This document shows, in pieces, positions 25,410 through 34,633 of a stretch of 64,000 nt of DNA. Made by a program: the position numbers and the translations under genes. The stretch is from Lachnospira multipara ATCC 19207. Its GTDB lineage: Bacteria > Bacillota > Clostridia > Lachnospirales > Lachnospiraceae. The notes beneath the pieces were generated by a model. The model was not told the origin of the DNA. It was given only the letters and a program-made list of their open reading frames with translations, and made no database searches. Every line of letters begins with the position of its first letter. The first letter of the stretch is position 1. The stretch lies in NCBI RefSeq assembly GCF_000424105.1, contig NZ_AUJG01000008.1:1-64000 (forward strand), given 5' to 3'.

Positions 25410-25660
25410 TGCGTAGACGAAGACAGTAGATTTTGTTTGAAGCTAAGAGCGAGCCGGGTTGGTGTGAGCCGGTACCAGTAGAACTTAATTGAACATCACT
25501 TCCGAGCAGCCAAGCAGAAATAAGCTATAAGCTTAGAGTAAGCAAGGACGGTAATCCCATCGTTAGGAGAAATCTAGGGACGCATATGCTGGTATGTCGT
25601 AATTGGTTAATAATGAGTGAATTTTCGCCCCATTGCCGTTTACGGCAGTGGGGCTTTTGT
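25410..25660 (+). ncRNA. T-box leader (isoleucine, specifier ATC) of ileS
   Basis: A tRNA-sensing leader upstream of ileS. Stem I features are GAAGACAGTAGA (GA/K-turn region), a distal loop GGGTTGGTGTGAGCC of the conserved GG-x-TGGTG-x-x-A-x-CC type, and GAACATCACTTCCGAGC, in which ATC (25495-25497), followed by A, fits an Ile specifier. A stem III candidate is GGACGG...CCCATCGTT. A strong terminator, GCCCCATTGCCG/CGGCAGTGGGGC then TTTT, lies at 25627-25658. The universal T-box element AGGGTGGNACCGCG is not found; the nearest match is ATGCTGGTATGTCG at 25586-25599, which retains TGGT for pairing with the tRNA ACCA end. It should raise ileS expression when tRNA-Ile is uncharged. Confidence 0.8.
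25627..25658 (+). terminator. Regulated terminator of the ileS T-box
   Basis: A 12-bp stem, GCCCCATTGCCG/CGGCAGTGGGGC (one G-T wobble), with loop TTTA is followed by TTTT, 33 bases before the ileS start. Confidence 0.88.
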
Positions 25661-25690
25661 TGTAATAAGACAAAGAAAGGAAGAAGAACA

Positions 25691-28600
25691 ATGGTTTACG
25701 AGAAAGTATCATCAGACATGAATTTCGTCGCACGAGAAAAAGAAGTAGAGAAATTCTGGAAGGATAATGACATTTTCCAAAAGAGTATTGATAGTCGTAA
25801 GGAAGGAGAAACATATACATTCTATGATGGTCCTCCTACAGCTAATGGTAAGCCACATATTGGACATGTGCTTACAAGAGTTATTAAGGATATGATTCCA
25901 AGATATAGAACAATGAAGGGTTATCAGGTTCCAAGAAAAGCTGGTTGGGATACACACGGCCTTCCTGTAGAACTTGAAGTAGAGAAGATGCTTGGTCTTG
26001 ATGGTAAAGAGCAGATTGAAGAATACGGTCTTGAACCATTTATTAAGCATTGTAAGGATTCAGTTTGGAAATACAAGGGAATGTGGGAAGATTTCTCATC
26101 AACTGTAGGTTTCTGGGCTGATATGGATAATCCTTATGTAACATACGATGATGATTTCATCGAGTCAGAATGGTGGGCTCTTAAGACAATCTGGGAAAAG
26201 GGCTTATTATATAAGGGCTTTAAGATTGTTCCTTACTGTCCTAGATGTGGTACACCTCTTTCATCTCACGAGGTTGCCCAAGGGTATAAGACAGTTAAAG
26301 AGCGTTCAGCAGTTGTAAGATTTAAGTGCGTTGGTGAAGATGCTTACTTCCTTGCATGGACAACAACACCTTGGACACTTCCAAGTAACGTAGCTTTATG
26401 TGTTAACCCAGATGAAGTTTATGTTAAGGTTAAGACAGCTGAAGATAAGGTTTATTATATGGCTAAGGCTTTACTTGATTCAGTACTTTCTGGATTATCA
26501 GTTAAGGAAGGAAAGACAGTAAAGGGCGAAGCTCTTGATAAGAATGAGAAGGGTAATTTTGTAGCTAAGGGCTCAGGCGAAGGCTTTGACTACGAGATCC
26601 TTGAAGAATATAAGGGTAGTGACCTTGAACATAAGGAATATGAGCCATTATTTGCTTGTGCTGGTGAGTTAGCTGCTAAGCAGAATAAGAAGGGCTTCTT
26701 TGTAACATGTGATTCATATGTAACAATGTCAGATGGTACAGGTATTGTACATATCGCTCCTGCATTTGGTGAAGACGATGCTAAGGTTGGTCGTAAGTAT
26801 GACCTTCCATTCGTACAGTTCGTTGATGGTAAGGGTGAATTAACTAAGGAAACTCCATATGCTGGTACATTTGTTAAGAAGGCTGATCCATTAGTACTTA
26901 AGGACTTAGATGCTGAAGGTAAGTTGTTTGATGCACCTAAGTTTGAGCATGAGTATCCACACTGCTGGAGATGTGACACACCACTTATCTACTATGCTAG
27001 AGAGAGCTGGTTTGTTAAAATGTCAGACCCAGAAGTAAAGGCTAACTTAATTGCTAACAACAAGACAATTAACTGGATTCCTGAGACAATTGGTTCAGGT
27101 AGATTTGGTGCTTGGCTTGAAAATGTACAGGATTGGGGTATTTCTCGTAACAGATATTGGGGTACACCACTTCCAGTATGGGAAACAGAAGATGGTACAG
27201 AAAGAATCTGTATCGGAAGCAGAGAAGAACTTGCTAAGCTTTCTGGTAACCCAGAAGATGCTAAGGTAGAACTTCATAGACCATACATTGATAAGGTTGT
27301 TATTAAGTCACCTAAGACTGGTAAAGAAATGCACAGAGTTCCAGAAGTTATTGACTGCTGGTTTGACTCAGGTTCAATGCCATTTGCACAGCATCACTAT
27401 CCATTTGAGAATAAGGATTTATTTGAGAAGCAGTTCCCAGCTAAGTTCATTTCAGAAGCTGTAGATCAGACAAGAGGTTGGTTCTATTCACTTCTTGCTA
27501 TTTCAACACTTCTCTTTAATAAGGCACCATACGAGAACGTAATTGTACTTGGTCACGTTCAGGATGCTGATGGACAGAAGATGAGTAAGTCAAAGGGTAA
27601 CGCAGTTGATCCTTTTGATGCATTACAGAAGCACGGCGCTGATGCTATTAGATGGTATTTCTATGAGAATTCAGCACCATGGATTCCTAATAGATTTAAG
27701 GATGAATGGGTTTCAGAAGGCCAGAGAAAGTTCATGGGTACATTCTGGAATACATATGCATTCTTCGTACTTTACGCTAATATCGATGATTTTGATGCTA
27801 CAAAGTACACACTTGAATATGATAAGCTTTCAGTAATGGATAAGTGGGTATTATCAAAGCTTAACTCACTTGTAACATTAGTTGATGAGAACTTAGCTAA
27901 CTATAAGATTACAGAAACAGCTAGAGCTCTAGAAGATTTCGTAGATGAATTATCTAACTGGTATGTAAGACGTAGCCGTGAGAGATTCTGGGCTAAGGGT
28001 ATGGAGCAGGATAAGATTAATGCTTATATGACTCTTTATACAACACTTGTAACTCTTGCTAAGATTTCAGCTCCTATGGTTCCATTTATGACAGAGAATA
28101 TCTATCAGAACCTTGTAAGAAGCATTGATAAGACAGCTCCAGAGTCAATTCATCTTTGCGACTTCCCAGTTGCTAATGCTGAATTTGTTGACAAGAAGCT
28201 TGAAGAAACAATGGAAGATGTTCTTGATGCAGTAGTTATTGGACGTGCTTGCCGTAACACAACTAATATTAAGAATCGTCAGCCAATTGGTAAGATGTTT
28301 ATTAAGGCAGATTGGAAGTTAGATGATTTCTATACAGCTATTATTGCTGATGAATTAAATGTTAAGTCTGTTGAATATAAGGATGATGTAAGAGACTTTA
28401 CAAGTTATTCCTTCAAGCCACAGCTTAAGACACTTGGACCAAAGTACGGTAAGATTCTTAATAATATTAGAACAGCTCTTACAGAACTTGATGGAAATAA
28501 GGCTATGGATGAGCTTAATGAAACAGGAGTATTAAAGCTTACAGTTGCAGATCAGGAAATCGAACTTTCTAAGGAAGATTTACTTATTGAAATGACTCAG

Positions 28601-28927
28601 ATGGAAGGTTATGTTGCTAACTCAGATAAGGGTGTAACAGTAGTACTTGATACTAACCTTACAGAAGAATTATTAGAAGAAGGCTTTGTACGTGAAGTTA
28701 TTTCTAAGGTTCAGACAATGCGTAAGGATGCTGGATTTGAAGTTATGGATAAGATTACACTTTACATTTCAGGTAATGATAAGGTAGCAAGTCTTGTAAC
28801 TAAGAATGCAGACCAGGTTAAGTCAGTTTGCTTAGTTGAAGAAATTAAGACAGATAGTCTTGCAGGATCTACTAAGGACTGGGATATTAACGGTGAGAAA
28901 GTAAGTCTTGGCGTTGAAAGAAGATAA
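25691..28927 (+). CDS. ileS: Isoleucine-tRNA ligase
   Basis: A 1078-residue class I aminoacyl-tRNA synthetase charging tRNA-Ile. The HIGH motif appears as PHIGH in YDGPPTANGKPHIGHVL (residues about 48-62) and KMSKS as GQKMSKSKGN near 630. A zinc-ligand-like CPRCGTPLSSHE lies near residue 180, and the editing (CP1) domain lies between. Length and the YDGPPTANGKPHIGH form place it with the long IleS2-type enzymes rather than the 920-residue IleS1 type. Some members of that group are less sensitive to mupirocin; this is family knowledge and was not tested here. Start ATG follows AAAGGAAG; a 35-codon upstream extension would run through the T-box terminator and is rejected. Confidence 0.96.
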   Translation: MVYEKVSSDMNFVAREKEVEKFWKDNDIFQKSIDSRKEGETYTFYDGPPTANGKPHIGHVLTRVIKDMIPRYRTMKGYQVPRKAGWDTHGLPVELEVEKMLGLDGKEQIEEYGLEPFIKHCKDSVWKYKGMWEDFSSTVGFWADMDNPYVTYDDDFIESEWWALKTIWEKGLLYKGFKIVPYCPRCGTPLSSHEVAQGYKTVKERSAVVRFKCVGEDAYFLAWTTTPWTLPSNVALCVNPDEVYVKVKTAEDKVYYMAKALLDSVLSGLSVKEGKTVKGEALDKNEKGNFVAKGSGEGFDYEILEEYKGSDLEHKEYEPLFACAGELAAKQNKKGFFVTCDSYVTMSDGTGIVHIAPAFGEDDAKVGRKYDLPFVQFVDGKGELTKETPYAGTFVKKADPLVLKDLDAEGKLFDAPKFEHEYPHCWRCDTPLIYYARESWFVKMSDPEVKANLIANNKTINWIPETIGSGRFGAWLENVQDWGISRNRYWGTPLPVWETEDGTERICIGSREELAKLSGNPEDAKVELHRPYIDKVVIKSPKTGKEMHRVPEVIDCWFDSGSMPFAQHHYPFENKDLFEKQFPAKFISEAVDQTRGWFYSLLAISTLLFNKAPYENVIVLGHVQDADGQKMSKSKGNAVDPFDALQKHGADAIRWYFYENSAPWIPNRFKDEWVSEGQRKFMGTFWNTYAFFVLYANIDDFDATKYTLEYDKLSVMDKWVLSKLNSLVTLVDENLANYKITETARALEDFVDELSNWYVRRSRERFWAKGMEQDKINAYMTLYTTLVTLAKISAPMVPFMTENIYQNLVRSIDKTAPESIHLCDFPVANAEFVDKKLEETMEDVLDAVVIGRACRNTTNIKNRQPIGKMFIKADWKLDDFYTAIIADELNVKSVEYKDDVRDFTSYSFKPQLKTLGPKYGKILNNIRTALTELDGNKAMDELNETGVLKLTVADQEIELSKEDLLIEMTQMEGYVANSDKGVTVVLDTNLTEELLEEGFVREVISKVQTMRKDAGFEVMDKITLYISGNDKVASLVTKNADQVKSVCLVEEIKTDSLAGSTKDWDINGEKVSLGVERR

Positions 28928-29003
28928 AAGATAAGTTGTCTATAGAGTATTGACTAAATTTAGACATAAATAAATTTAGTCATAAATAAATTTTGACATA
29001 ATA

Positions 29004-29045
29004 AAATCGGGAAATGAAATATTTCATTTCCCGATTTCTATTTTT
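29004..29045. terminator. Bidirectional terminator between ileS and the antiterminator gene
   Basis: A perfect 34-base palindrome, with arms starting AAATCGGGAAATG and ending CATTTCCCGATTT. A T-rich tail on the plus strand and GATTTTATT on the minus strand serve the two convergent transcripts. Confidence 0.88.
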
Positions 29046-29055
29046 GAAAATCTAA

Positions 29056-29895
29056 TTAGCTATCTTGTTCGATATCAGTTTTTACTCTTTCAATATGCAT
29101 TGCAAGATAACCTATTTCGATATCATCTAGTTTAGTACCAAGGCTATTTCCTAATTCTTCGCAAACTGTAGCAGCTATGCCAAAGGATTGTGGGAAAGTA
29201 TTGAGAATGTAGTCATTCATGTTAAGCTTAAGAGGCTCATTGTGCTGAACCCTTGCTACCATATATCTAATGTGGTTCATTAGACGGTTATAAGAAAGGG
29301 AATCTACACGAATTGTAGTCTTTGTAACATTTTCAATCATTGTGACACATTCTCTGACAGCTCTTGCAATTTCCATTGACTGAGAAATCTTATCGTTTGA
29401 AATGGCGGAATGCACGTGAAGTGCAACATAGCCGATTTCATCATCACTAATTTCTATATTAAATTGTTCCTTTAAAAGTGGGCGAATAGTTTCTGCTATC
29501 TTATACTCACTGTGGAATAAGATTTTAATATCATCTATAAGTGGATTAGAGATTTCCTCGCCCTTTTCAATTCTTTTTACAGCAAACTCTAAATGGTCTG
29601 CCATTGGAAAAATAATGTTATGATCAACATTATCAAATTTCTCATCTGCGACACAAAGAACTTTATCGGCCATTTCAATGTAGATAGGAGATACATTTTT
29701 AATGAACTCCTTAATATTGCCTCGTTCTGTTGTCTCTGAGAGAGAAAAAATTCTTTCTTCTGAGCTGATGGCAATTTCTTGGGTTGGCTTCTTACCGAAG
29801 CCAATCCCTTTGCCAAGAATCAAATATTCATTTAATTCATCTGTGTTAACGGCAATTACCGTATTATGATTTAATACTTTCTTTACCTTGTACAT
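29056..29895 (-). CDS. PRD-domain transcription antiterminator (GlcT/LicT family)
   Basis: A 279-residue BglG-family RNA-binding antiterminator. It has an N-terminal CAT RNA-binding domain (MYKVKKVLNHNTVIAVN, GKGIGFGKK) of about 57 residues, then PRD1 and PRD2. The regulatory histidines are visible in ADHLEFAVKR and VALHVHSA (PRD1), and in MNHIRYMVARVQHNEPL and LAMHIERV (PRD2). PTS phosphorylation of these decides dimerisation and RNA binding. It lies 14 bases after the glucose PTS gene on the same strand. The ptsG leader holds a matching RAT/terminator structure, so it is very likely the GlcT-type regulator of that gene. Confidence 0.92.
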   Translation of the reverse strand: MYKVKKVLNHNTVIAVNTDELNEYLILGKGIGFGKKPTQEIAISSEERIFSLSETTERGNIKEFIKNVSPIYIEMADKVLCVADEKFDNVDHNIIFPMADHLEFAVKRIEKGEEISNPLIDDIKILFHSEYKIAETIRPLLKEQFNIEISDDEIGYVALHVHSAISNDKISQSMEIARAVRECVTMIENVTKTTIRVDSLSYNRLMNHIRYMVARVQHNEPLKLNMNDYILNTFPQSFGIAATVCEELGNSLGTKLDDIEIGYLAMHIERVKTDIEQDS

Positions 29896-29909
29896 ATCCG
29901 TATTTATTC

Positions 29910-32057
29910 TTATTCAAAGATTTCTACTTCAAATAATGGGTCTCCTGCTTTTATTTCACCTGACTTAAGGAGATGAATTTTCATAGAATCTTCATCCATA
30001 TCTGAAACGATAATAGGAGATGTAACAGAAGGTGCATTCTTGCTTAAGAAATCAAGGTCAAGCTTCATTAAAGGCTCACCCTTCTTTACCTTCTGACCAT
30101 CTGTAACTAGAACTTCAAAGCCCTGTCCAGCTAATTTAACTGTGTCGATACCAACATGAATAAGTAAGTTAATATCATCTTCAGTTACAAAACCAATGGC
30201 ATGCTTTGTGTCAAATACAAAACCGATTTCACCGTCAGCTGGAGCATAAACATATCCAGTACTTGGAGTAACAACTGCGCCATCACCCATCATTCTACCA
30301 GCAAATGCCTCATCAGGAGCAGTTGCTAAATCATCTGCATTTCCGTCCATAGGGCTATAGATAGTAACAGTCTTACTTGGTTTCTTAGCTTCCATAGATG
30401 CTTCTTTAGAGTTTTCGTTTTCAGTCTCAATAGGGTTACTAATAATATACTCCTCATTTGGAGCTTTTTCTAGATAATCTTCTAAATTTGCTTTGATAAC
30501 AGTAACACGAGGTCCATAAATAATCTGAACACCCTGACCGTTAGTTACAACACCTGAAGCGCCTGTACTCTTAAGTAAAGCCTTGTTTACAAGTTCTGGC
30601 TTATTAACTGTACAACGAAGTCTTGTAGCACAGCAGTCAACATCAGAGATGTTCTTCTTACCACCAAGACCCTTCATAATCTGATCGCTTAATTCATCAG
30701 CTGCTGATAAAGCACCAGCTTCTCCAGCCTGCTTTGCCTTATAATCAGCCTTTGTGTAAAGCTTTGTCTCTTCTGAATCATCTTCTCTACCTGGAGTCTT
30801 TAAGTTTAACTTCTTAATAAGGAAGCTAAAGATAAAGTAGTAGAGTAAGAAGTAAATAATACCAACAGGGATGATTAATAACCAGCTAGTCTTTGCATTA
30901 CCCTGAAGGATACCAAAGAGGAAGAGGTCAATAAATCCACCTGAGAATGTAAGTCCAACTGCGATGTTAAGCATATGAGCAATCATGTAAGCTGAACCAG
31001 CTAAGATTACCTGAACACCGAAAAGTATTGGAGCTACGAAAAGGAATGAGAACTCGATAGGTTCTGTAATTCCTGTAAACATAGAAGCAAGAGCAGCTGA
31101 AAGCAAAAGACCACCAACAGCCTTCTTCTTTTCTGGTCTAGCTGTTCTATACATAGCAAGAGCAGCACCTGGAAGACCAAAGATCATGAAGATAAACTCG
31201 CCTGAGAAATATCTTGTTGCATCTGCACTAAAGTGTGCGATATCTGCTGAGTGAGCAAGCTGAGCAAAGAAGATATTCTGTCCGCCCTGGTATAACTCAC
31301 CAGCAACAGTTGCTGTACCACCAACAGCTGTCTGCCAGAATGGCATATAGAAAACGTGATGAAGACCGAAAGGAATTAATGCACGCTTAATTAAACCAAA
31401 TATTAAAGTTCCTACATAACCACTACCTGTTACAAGGCCACCTAATGCGTAAATACCATTCTGAATAAATGGCCAAATAAAGAACATTAAGATACCAACA
31501 AATGTGTAAACTAATGTAGAAATGATTGGAACGAATCTAGAACCAGCAAAGAATGAAATCGCATTTGGAAGTTCAATCTTGTGGAACTTGTTATGAAGTG
31601 CGGCAACACCTAAACCAACGATGATACCACCAAAGACACCCATTTCAAGAGTTGTAATACCACAAGCCTGTGTTATTGCACCATCAATAGCAGATTCTTC
31701 ATAGTTAGTAAGTGTAATCATAGCACTAATTGCTGAGTGCATTACGAAATAAGCAATAGCAGCTGAAAGAGCAGCAACTTCTTTCTCCTTTTTAGCCATA
31801 CCAATTGCAACACCAATTGCGAATATCAGTGGTAAGTTGCCAAAGATTGTATTAGCTACTGCGTTCATAACAGTGAGTAAGCCATTAAGGATAGTACCCT
31901 GTCCTAAAATAGCCTCTAAGTGATAAGTTGCGATAGTAGTTTCATTTGTAAAAGAACTACCAAGTCCAAGTAGCAAACCAGCTACTGGTAGAACCGCGAT
32001 TGGGAGCATAAAGCTTCGACCGATTCTCTGTAAAACACCAAAAATTTTACCTTTCAT
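29910..32057 (-). CDS. ptsG: PTS glucose-type transporter, EIICBA
   Basis: A 715-residue sugar phosphotransferase permease with domains in the order IIC-IIB-IIA. The IIC membrane domain (about 1-400) includes LIPFGLHHVFYMPFW and TGITEPIEFSFLFVAP. The IIB phospho-Cys lies in DCCATRLRCTV (near 475). The IIA phospho-His lies in LIHVGIDTVKL (near 635). The domain set and IIC sequence fit glucose/GlcNAc permeases, with glucose favoured. The ATG is chosen over a TTG eight codons upstream because AAGGAGG lies 5 bases before it. Co-transcribed with the antiterminator gene and controlled by a leader terminator. Confidence 0.93.
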   Translation of the reverse strand: MKGKIFGVLQRIGRSFMLPIAVLPVAGLLLGLGSSFTNETTIATYHLEAILGQGTILNGLLTVMNAVANTIFGNLPLIFAIGVAIGMAKKEKEVAALSAAIAYFVMHSAISAMITLTNYEESAIDGAITQACGITTLEMGVFGGIIVGLGVAALHNKFHKIELPNAISFFAGSRFVPIISTLVYTFVGILMFFIWPFIQNGIYALGGLVTGSGYVGTLIFGLIKRALIPFGLHHVFYMPFWQTAVGGTATVAGELYQGGQNIFFAQLAHSADIAHFSADATRYFSGEFIFMIFGLPGAALAMYRTARPEKKKAVGGLLLSAALASMFTGITEPIEFSFLFVAPILFGVQVILAGSAYMIAHMLNIAVGLTFSGGFIDLFLFGILQGNAKTSWLLIIPVGIIYFLLYYFIFSFLIKKLNLKTPGREDDSEETKLYTKADYKAKQAGEAGALSAADELSDQIMKGLGGKKNISDVDCCATRLRCTVNKPELVNKALLKSTGASGVVTNGQGVQIIYGPRVTVIKANLEDYLEKAPNEEYIISNPIETENENSKEASMEAKKPSKTVTIYSPMDGNADDLATAPDEAFAGRMMGDGAVVTPSTGYVYAPADGEIGFVFDTKHAIGFVTEDDINLLIHVGIDTVKLAGQGFEVLVTDGQKVKKGEPLMKLDLDFLSKNAPSVTSPIIVSDMDEDSMKIHLLKSGEIKAGDPLFEVEIFE

Positions 32058-32166
32058 GTAAACCTCCTTAATTTTGCCCAATACTTTATGTATTATTGCT
32101 TTGTGAGGTGTAAATAAATTCTAATGTTTTTTTGGGGGAATCTATGTTTGATAAAAAATAGACAAT

Positions 32167-32215
32167 AAAAAACATTAACTAACAATACACCTCCGGTGTT
32201 ATTGTACAGTTAATG
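32167..32215 (-). promoter_or_regulatory. RAT/terminator antitermination site in the ptsG leader
   Basis: On the minus strand CATTAACT...ACAATAACACC pairs with GGTGTATTGT...AGTTAATG and is followed by TTTTTT. The inner part, ACAATAACACC-GGA-GGTGTATTGT, is the size and shape expected of a ribonucleic antiterminator overlapping the terminator stem. Binding by the PRD protein encoded downstream would prevent termination. It lies about 110 bases before the ptsG start. Confidence 0.75.
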
Positions 32216-32250
32216 CCTACTTAAAGTTACATACTGAATCGATTGAATAA

Positions 32251-32279
32251 AATTTACCATAAATATAAAGAATTGTCAA
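32251..32279 (-). promoter_or_regulatory. Promoter of the ptsG-antiterminator operon
   Basis: On the minus strand TTGACA and TAAATT are separated by 17 bases. This places the start near 32244, about 30 bases upstream of the antitermination site. Confidence 0.72.
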
Positions 32280-32321
32280 TTCAAAATATATTTTTGATAT
32301 TAAACAATGTAACTTATACTA

Positions 32322-32351
32322 TTGAATTCTAGCAAGATACTGTGCTAAAAT
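32322..32351 (+). promoter_or_regulatory. Promoter of the AEC transporter gene
   Basis: TTGAAT and TAAAAT with an 18-base spacer, 33 bases before the start codon. It is divergent from the ptsG promoter. Confidence 0.5.
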
Positions 32352-32383
32352 CACATAGATTTAGTTAAGGAAAGGGATTTAAA

Positions 32384-33304
32384 ATGGATTTAGCATATAT
32401 AACATTTCAACAGGTATTTGTATTATTTATTTTGATTTTTATCGGATTTTTATCTAGAAAGTTAAACATTATAAAACCAGAAGGAAAGCAATGGTTTTCA
32501 AATCTTTTATTATATATTATTGTGCCATGTATGGTTGTGGATTCTTATTTACAAGAATTCAATCCAGACATTTTGCCAAATCTTGTAAAGACTTTAGGAC
32601 TTAGCACCTTAGTTTTAGCAGTAAGTGTGGTTATTGCATTTTTAGTAACTCTAAAGTATCCATCTAAGGATAGAAGAGTAATGCAGTTTGCCATAGGCTT
32701 TTCCAACTGCGCATACATGGGCTTTCCACTTATTACTGCAATGTTTGGAGCAGAAGGACTTTTATATGCCAGCGTTTTTGTGACAATGTTTAACATGTTC
32801 TTATGGACAATCGGTGTAGGTATTATGAGTAGAGCCATAAGTGCAAAGTCTATTGCAAAAAGCATTATAAGAACACCAGTATTATATGCAGTAATTATTG
32901 GATTGTTTTTTTATTTAACGCAGATACAGGTGCCACTAGTAATATCACAGCCGCTAGGTCAGGTGGGAGATATGAATACACCTTTATCAATGATTATTAC
33001 AGGAATGCTTATTGCCGACAGTAATATTCTTAAGCTTTTGAAAAATAAAGACATATATTTTACAATCTTAGTAAGAATGCTAGTAATACCAACAATATGT
33101 TTTGCTATTGTAAAACTAACAGGAATAACTGGTATTGTTGCAAATGTATGCGTTATCTTAATTTCTTGTCCAACAGCGGCGATTACCTCTGCCTTTAGTG
33201 TTAAATATGGACATAATGAAGAATATGCATCAGGAGCAGTGGTATTTACAACACTTGTAAGTATTATTACTTTACCTTTAATTTCATATTTATTAACTAT
33301 GTAA
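32384..33304 (+). CDS. AEC family transporter (auxin efflux carrier-like permease)
   Basis: A 306-residue integral membrane protein with about 10 predicted TM helices in two five-helix halves. Segments such as LLYIIVPCMVVDSYLQEF, GFSNCAYMGFPLITAMFG and ISCPTAAITSAFSVKYG match the AEC family, which includes malate and other organic-anion permeases in bacteria. AAAGGGA precedes the ATG. Substrate unknown. No neighbouring enzyme hints at it, though it shares a divergent control region with the glucose PTS operon. Confidence 0.88.
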   Translation: MDLAYITFQQVFVLFILIFIGFLSRKLNIIKPEGKQWFSNLLLYIIVPCMVVDSYLQEFNPDILPNLVKTLGLSTLVLAVSVVIAFLVTLKYPSKDRRVMQFAIGFSNCAYMGFPLITAMFGAEGLLYASVFVTMFNMFLWTIGVGIMSRAISAKSIAKSIIRTPVLYAVIIGLFFYLTQIQVPLVISQPLGQVGDMNTPLSMIITGMLIADSNILKLLKNKDIYFTILVRMLVIPTICFAIVKLTGITGIVANVCVILISCPTAAITSAFSVKYGHNEEYASGAVVFTTLVSIITLPLISYLLTM

Positions 33305-33410
33305 TCAAAAACTTCGTTTCTACTTACCGCATTCCAAATAAAAAAATATAAACAAATCCCAATTATGATTGAATATTGGGAAAAAAAGAATATAATTGGG
33401 GGTAGAGATT

Positions 33411-33486
33411 TTCTCCCAACGGCAGAGAATATCTCCCAAAACAATAAATAATATGGGCGATAAATATTCGCCTTGGGAGAAAGGAG
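33411..33486 (+). promoter_or_regulatory. Structured leader of the Fic gene with alternative pairing over the ribosome site
   Basis: TTCTCCCAA (33411-33419) and TCTCCCAA (33432-33439) can each pair with TTGGGAGA(A) at 33473-33481, which abuts the AAAGGAG ribosome site. A small hairpin GGCGA/TCGCC (33456-33472) sits inside the loop. The two competing partners suggest a switchable or merely redundant fold that limits Fic translation. No ligand motif is recognised. Confidence 0.45.
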
Positions 33487-33495
33487 AACTTATCA

Positions 33496-34563
33496 TTGCG
33501 AAAATTTGATTATTCTTATCTTGCAGATAGAACTTGGGATAATGAGATAATATCGTATATATCAAAGATCCACGAGTACAAGGGAAAACAGGAACTTTTT
33601 CTACGGCAGAAACCTGTGGAGCTTAATAGACTTATTGAAATTGCAAAAATACAGAGTACAGAAGCATCCAACAGGATTGAAGGTATCATAACTACGAATG
33701 CCAGATTGAAGCAGCTTGTAGCAGATAAAACTACTCCAAAGAACAGGGATGAGGAAGAAATCATCGGCTATAGAAATGTGCTTAACCTTGTGCATGAGAA
33801 TTATGATGTTTTGCCAGTGCGAAGTAATTATATTCTTCAAATGCATCGAGATTTGCTTAAGTTCACAAATCTTTCTTATGGGGGACAATATAAGACAACT
33901 CCAAATGAAATAGACATGGTATTGGAATCAGGTGAAAAGGTTGTATTGTTTAAGCCATTAGAGCCATATGAAACACCACCTGCTATCGAAGCTATTTGTG
34001 ACAAATATCAAGAAGCATTGGATAAAGAGCTTGTTGATGAGCTCATCTTAATACCATGTTTCCTACTAGATTTTTTGTGTATTCATCCGTTTAATGACGG
34101 CAATGGACGTATGAGCAGACTATTAACATTGCTGTTGTTATATCGTAGCGGATACATGGTTGGGCAATACATCAGTATTGAGAAGGCTATAGCTGATACA
34201 AAGGAAGCGTACTATGATGCGCTTCAAAAGTCAGACCAAGGATGGCACGAGGGAATAAATGACCCTAAGCCATTTATCAAGTATATGTTGAGTATCATAC
34301 TTTCATGTTACAAGGAATTTGAAGCAAGAGTATCTATTGCTCATGTGGCTGGAGCAAAGAGTACGTCATATGACATTGTGAAAGCTTATGTAAGTGAGCG
34401 TATTGGTAAGTTTTCAAAACAGGAAGTCCTTATAGGCTGTCCAAGCCTAGGTAGTTCTTCTGTAGAATCAGCGTTAAAGAAGCTTGTTGATGATGGTACA
34501 TTAGTTAGACTTGGCGCAGGCAGAAAAACGTTATATGCAAGAGCTGATGCAGTAATTGATTAA
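33496..34563 (+). CDS. Fic domain protein (probable AMPylase) with N-terminal inhibitory helix
   Basis: A 355-residue Fic protein. The active-site motif HPFNDGNGRMSR (about 197-208) is complete, with catalytic His and the anion-hole GNGR, so NMP transfer to a protein hydroxyl is likely. Residues 58-63 SNRIEG match the inhibitory [S/T]xxxE[G/N] motif in the N-terminal helix (class II Fic), so the enzyme is probably self-inhibited. A C-terminal winged-helix-like segment (about 295-350, SSSVESALKKLVDDGTLVRL) is common in this group. Start is TTG: AAAGGAG lies 9 bases before it and no ATG is suitably placed. The target protein is unknown. No antitoxin gene adjoins, which is consistent with in-cis inhibition. 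Confidence 0.88.
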   Translation: MRKFDYSYLADRTWDNEIISYISKIHEYKGKQELFLRQKPVELNRLIEIAKIQSTEASNRIEGIITTNARLKQLVADKTTPKNRDEEEIIGYRNVLNLVHENYDVLPVRSNYILQMHRDLLKFTNLSYGGQYKTTPNEIDMVLESGEKVVLFKPLEPYETPPAIEAICDKYQEALDKELVDELILIPCFLLDFLCIHPFNDGNGRMSRLLTLLLLYRSGYMVGQYISIEKAIADTKEAYYDALQKSDQGWHEGINDPKPFIKYMLSIILSCYKEFEARVSIAHVAGAKSTSYDIVKAYVSERIGKFSKQEVLIGCPSLGSSSVESALKKLVDDGTLVRLGAGRKTLYARADAVID

Positions 34564-34633
34564 GCTTTTGGGCGTTTCCCCACTAATCATGCTTCGTGTG
34601 GCTCTTTCTTTTAAATTCATAAATATAACGCAT

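Noticed and set aside
25586-25690. 35-codon N-terminal extension of IleS
   Set aside because: The extension runs through the T-box antiterminator and terminator stem; the ribosome site precedes ATG 25691.
26590-26979. 129-residue antisense frame in ileS
   Set aside because: It is nested in the ileS editing domain, Ser/Pro-rich, and has no ribosome site.
32959-33444. 161-residue minus-strand frame opposite the AEC transporter
   Set aside because: It is mostly antisense to the transporter C-terminus and has no ribosome site or recognisable domain.
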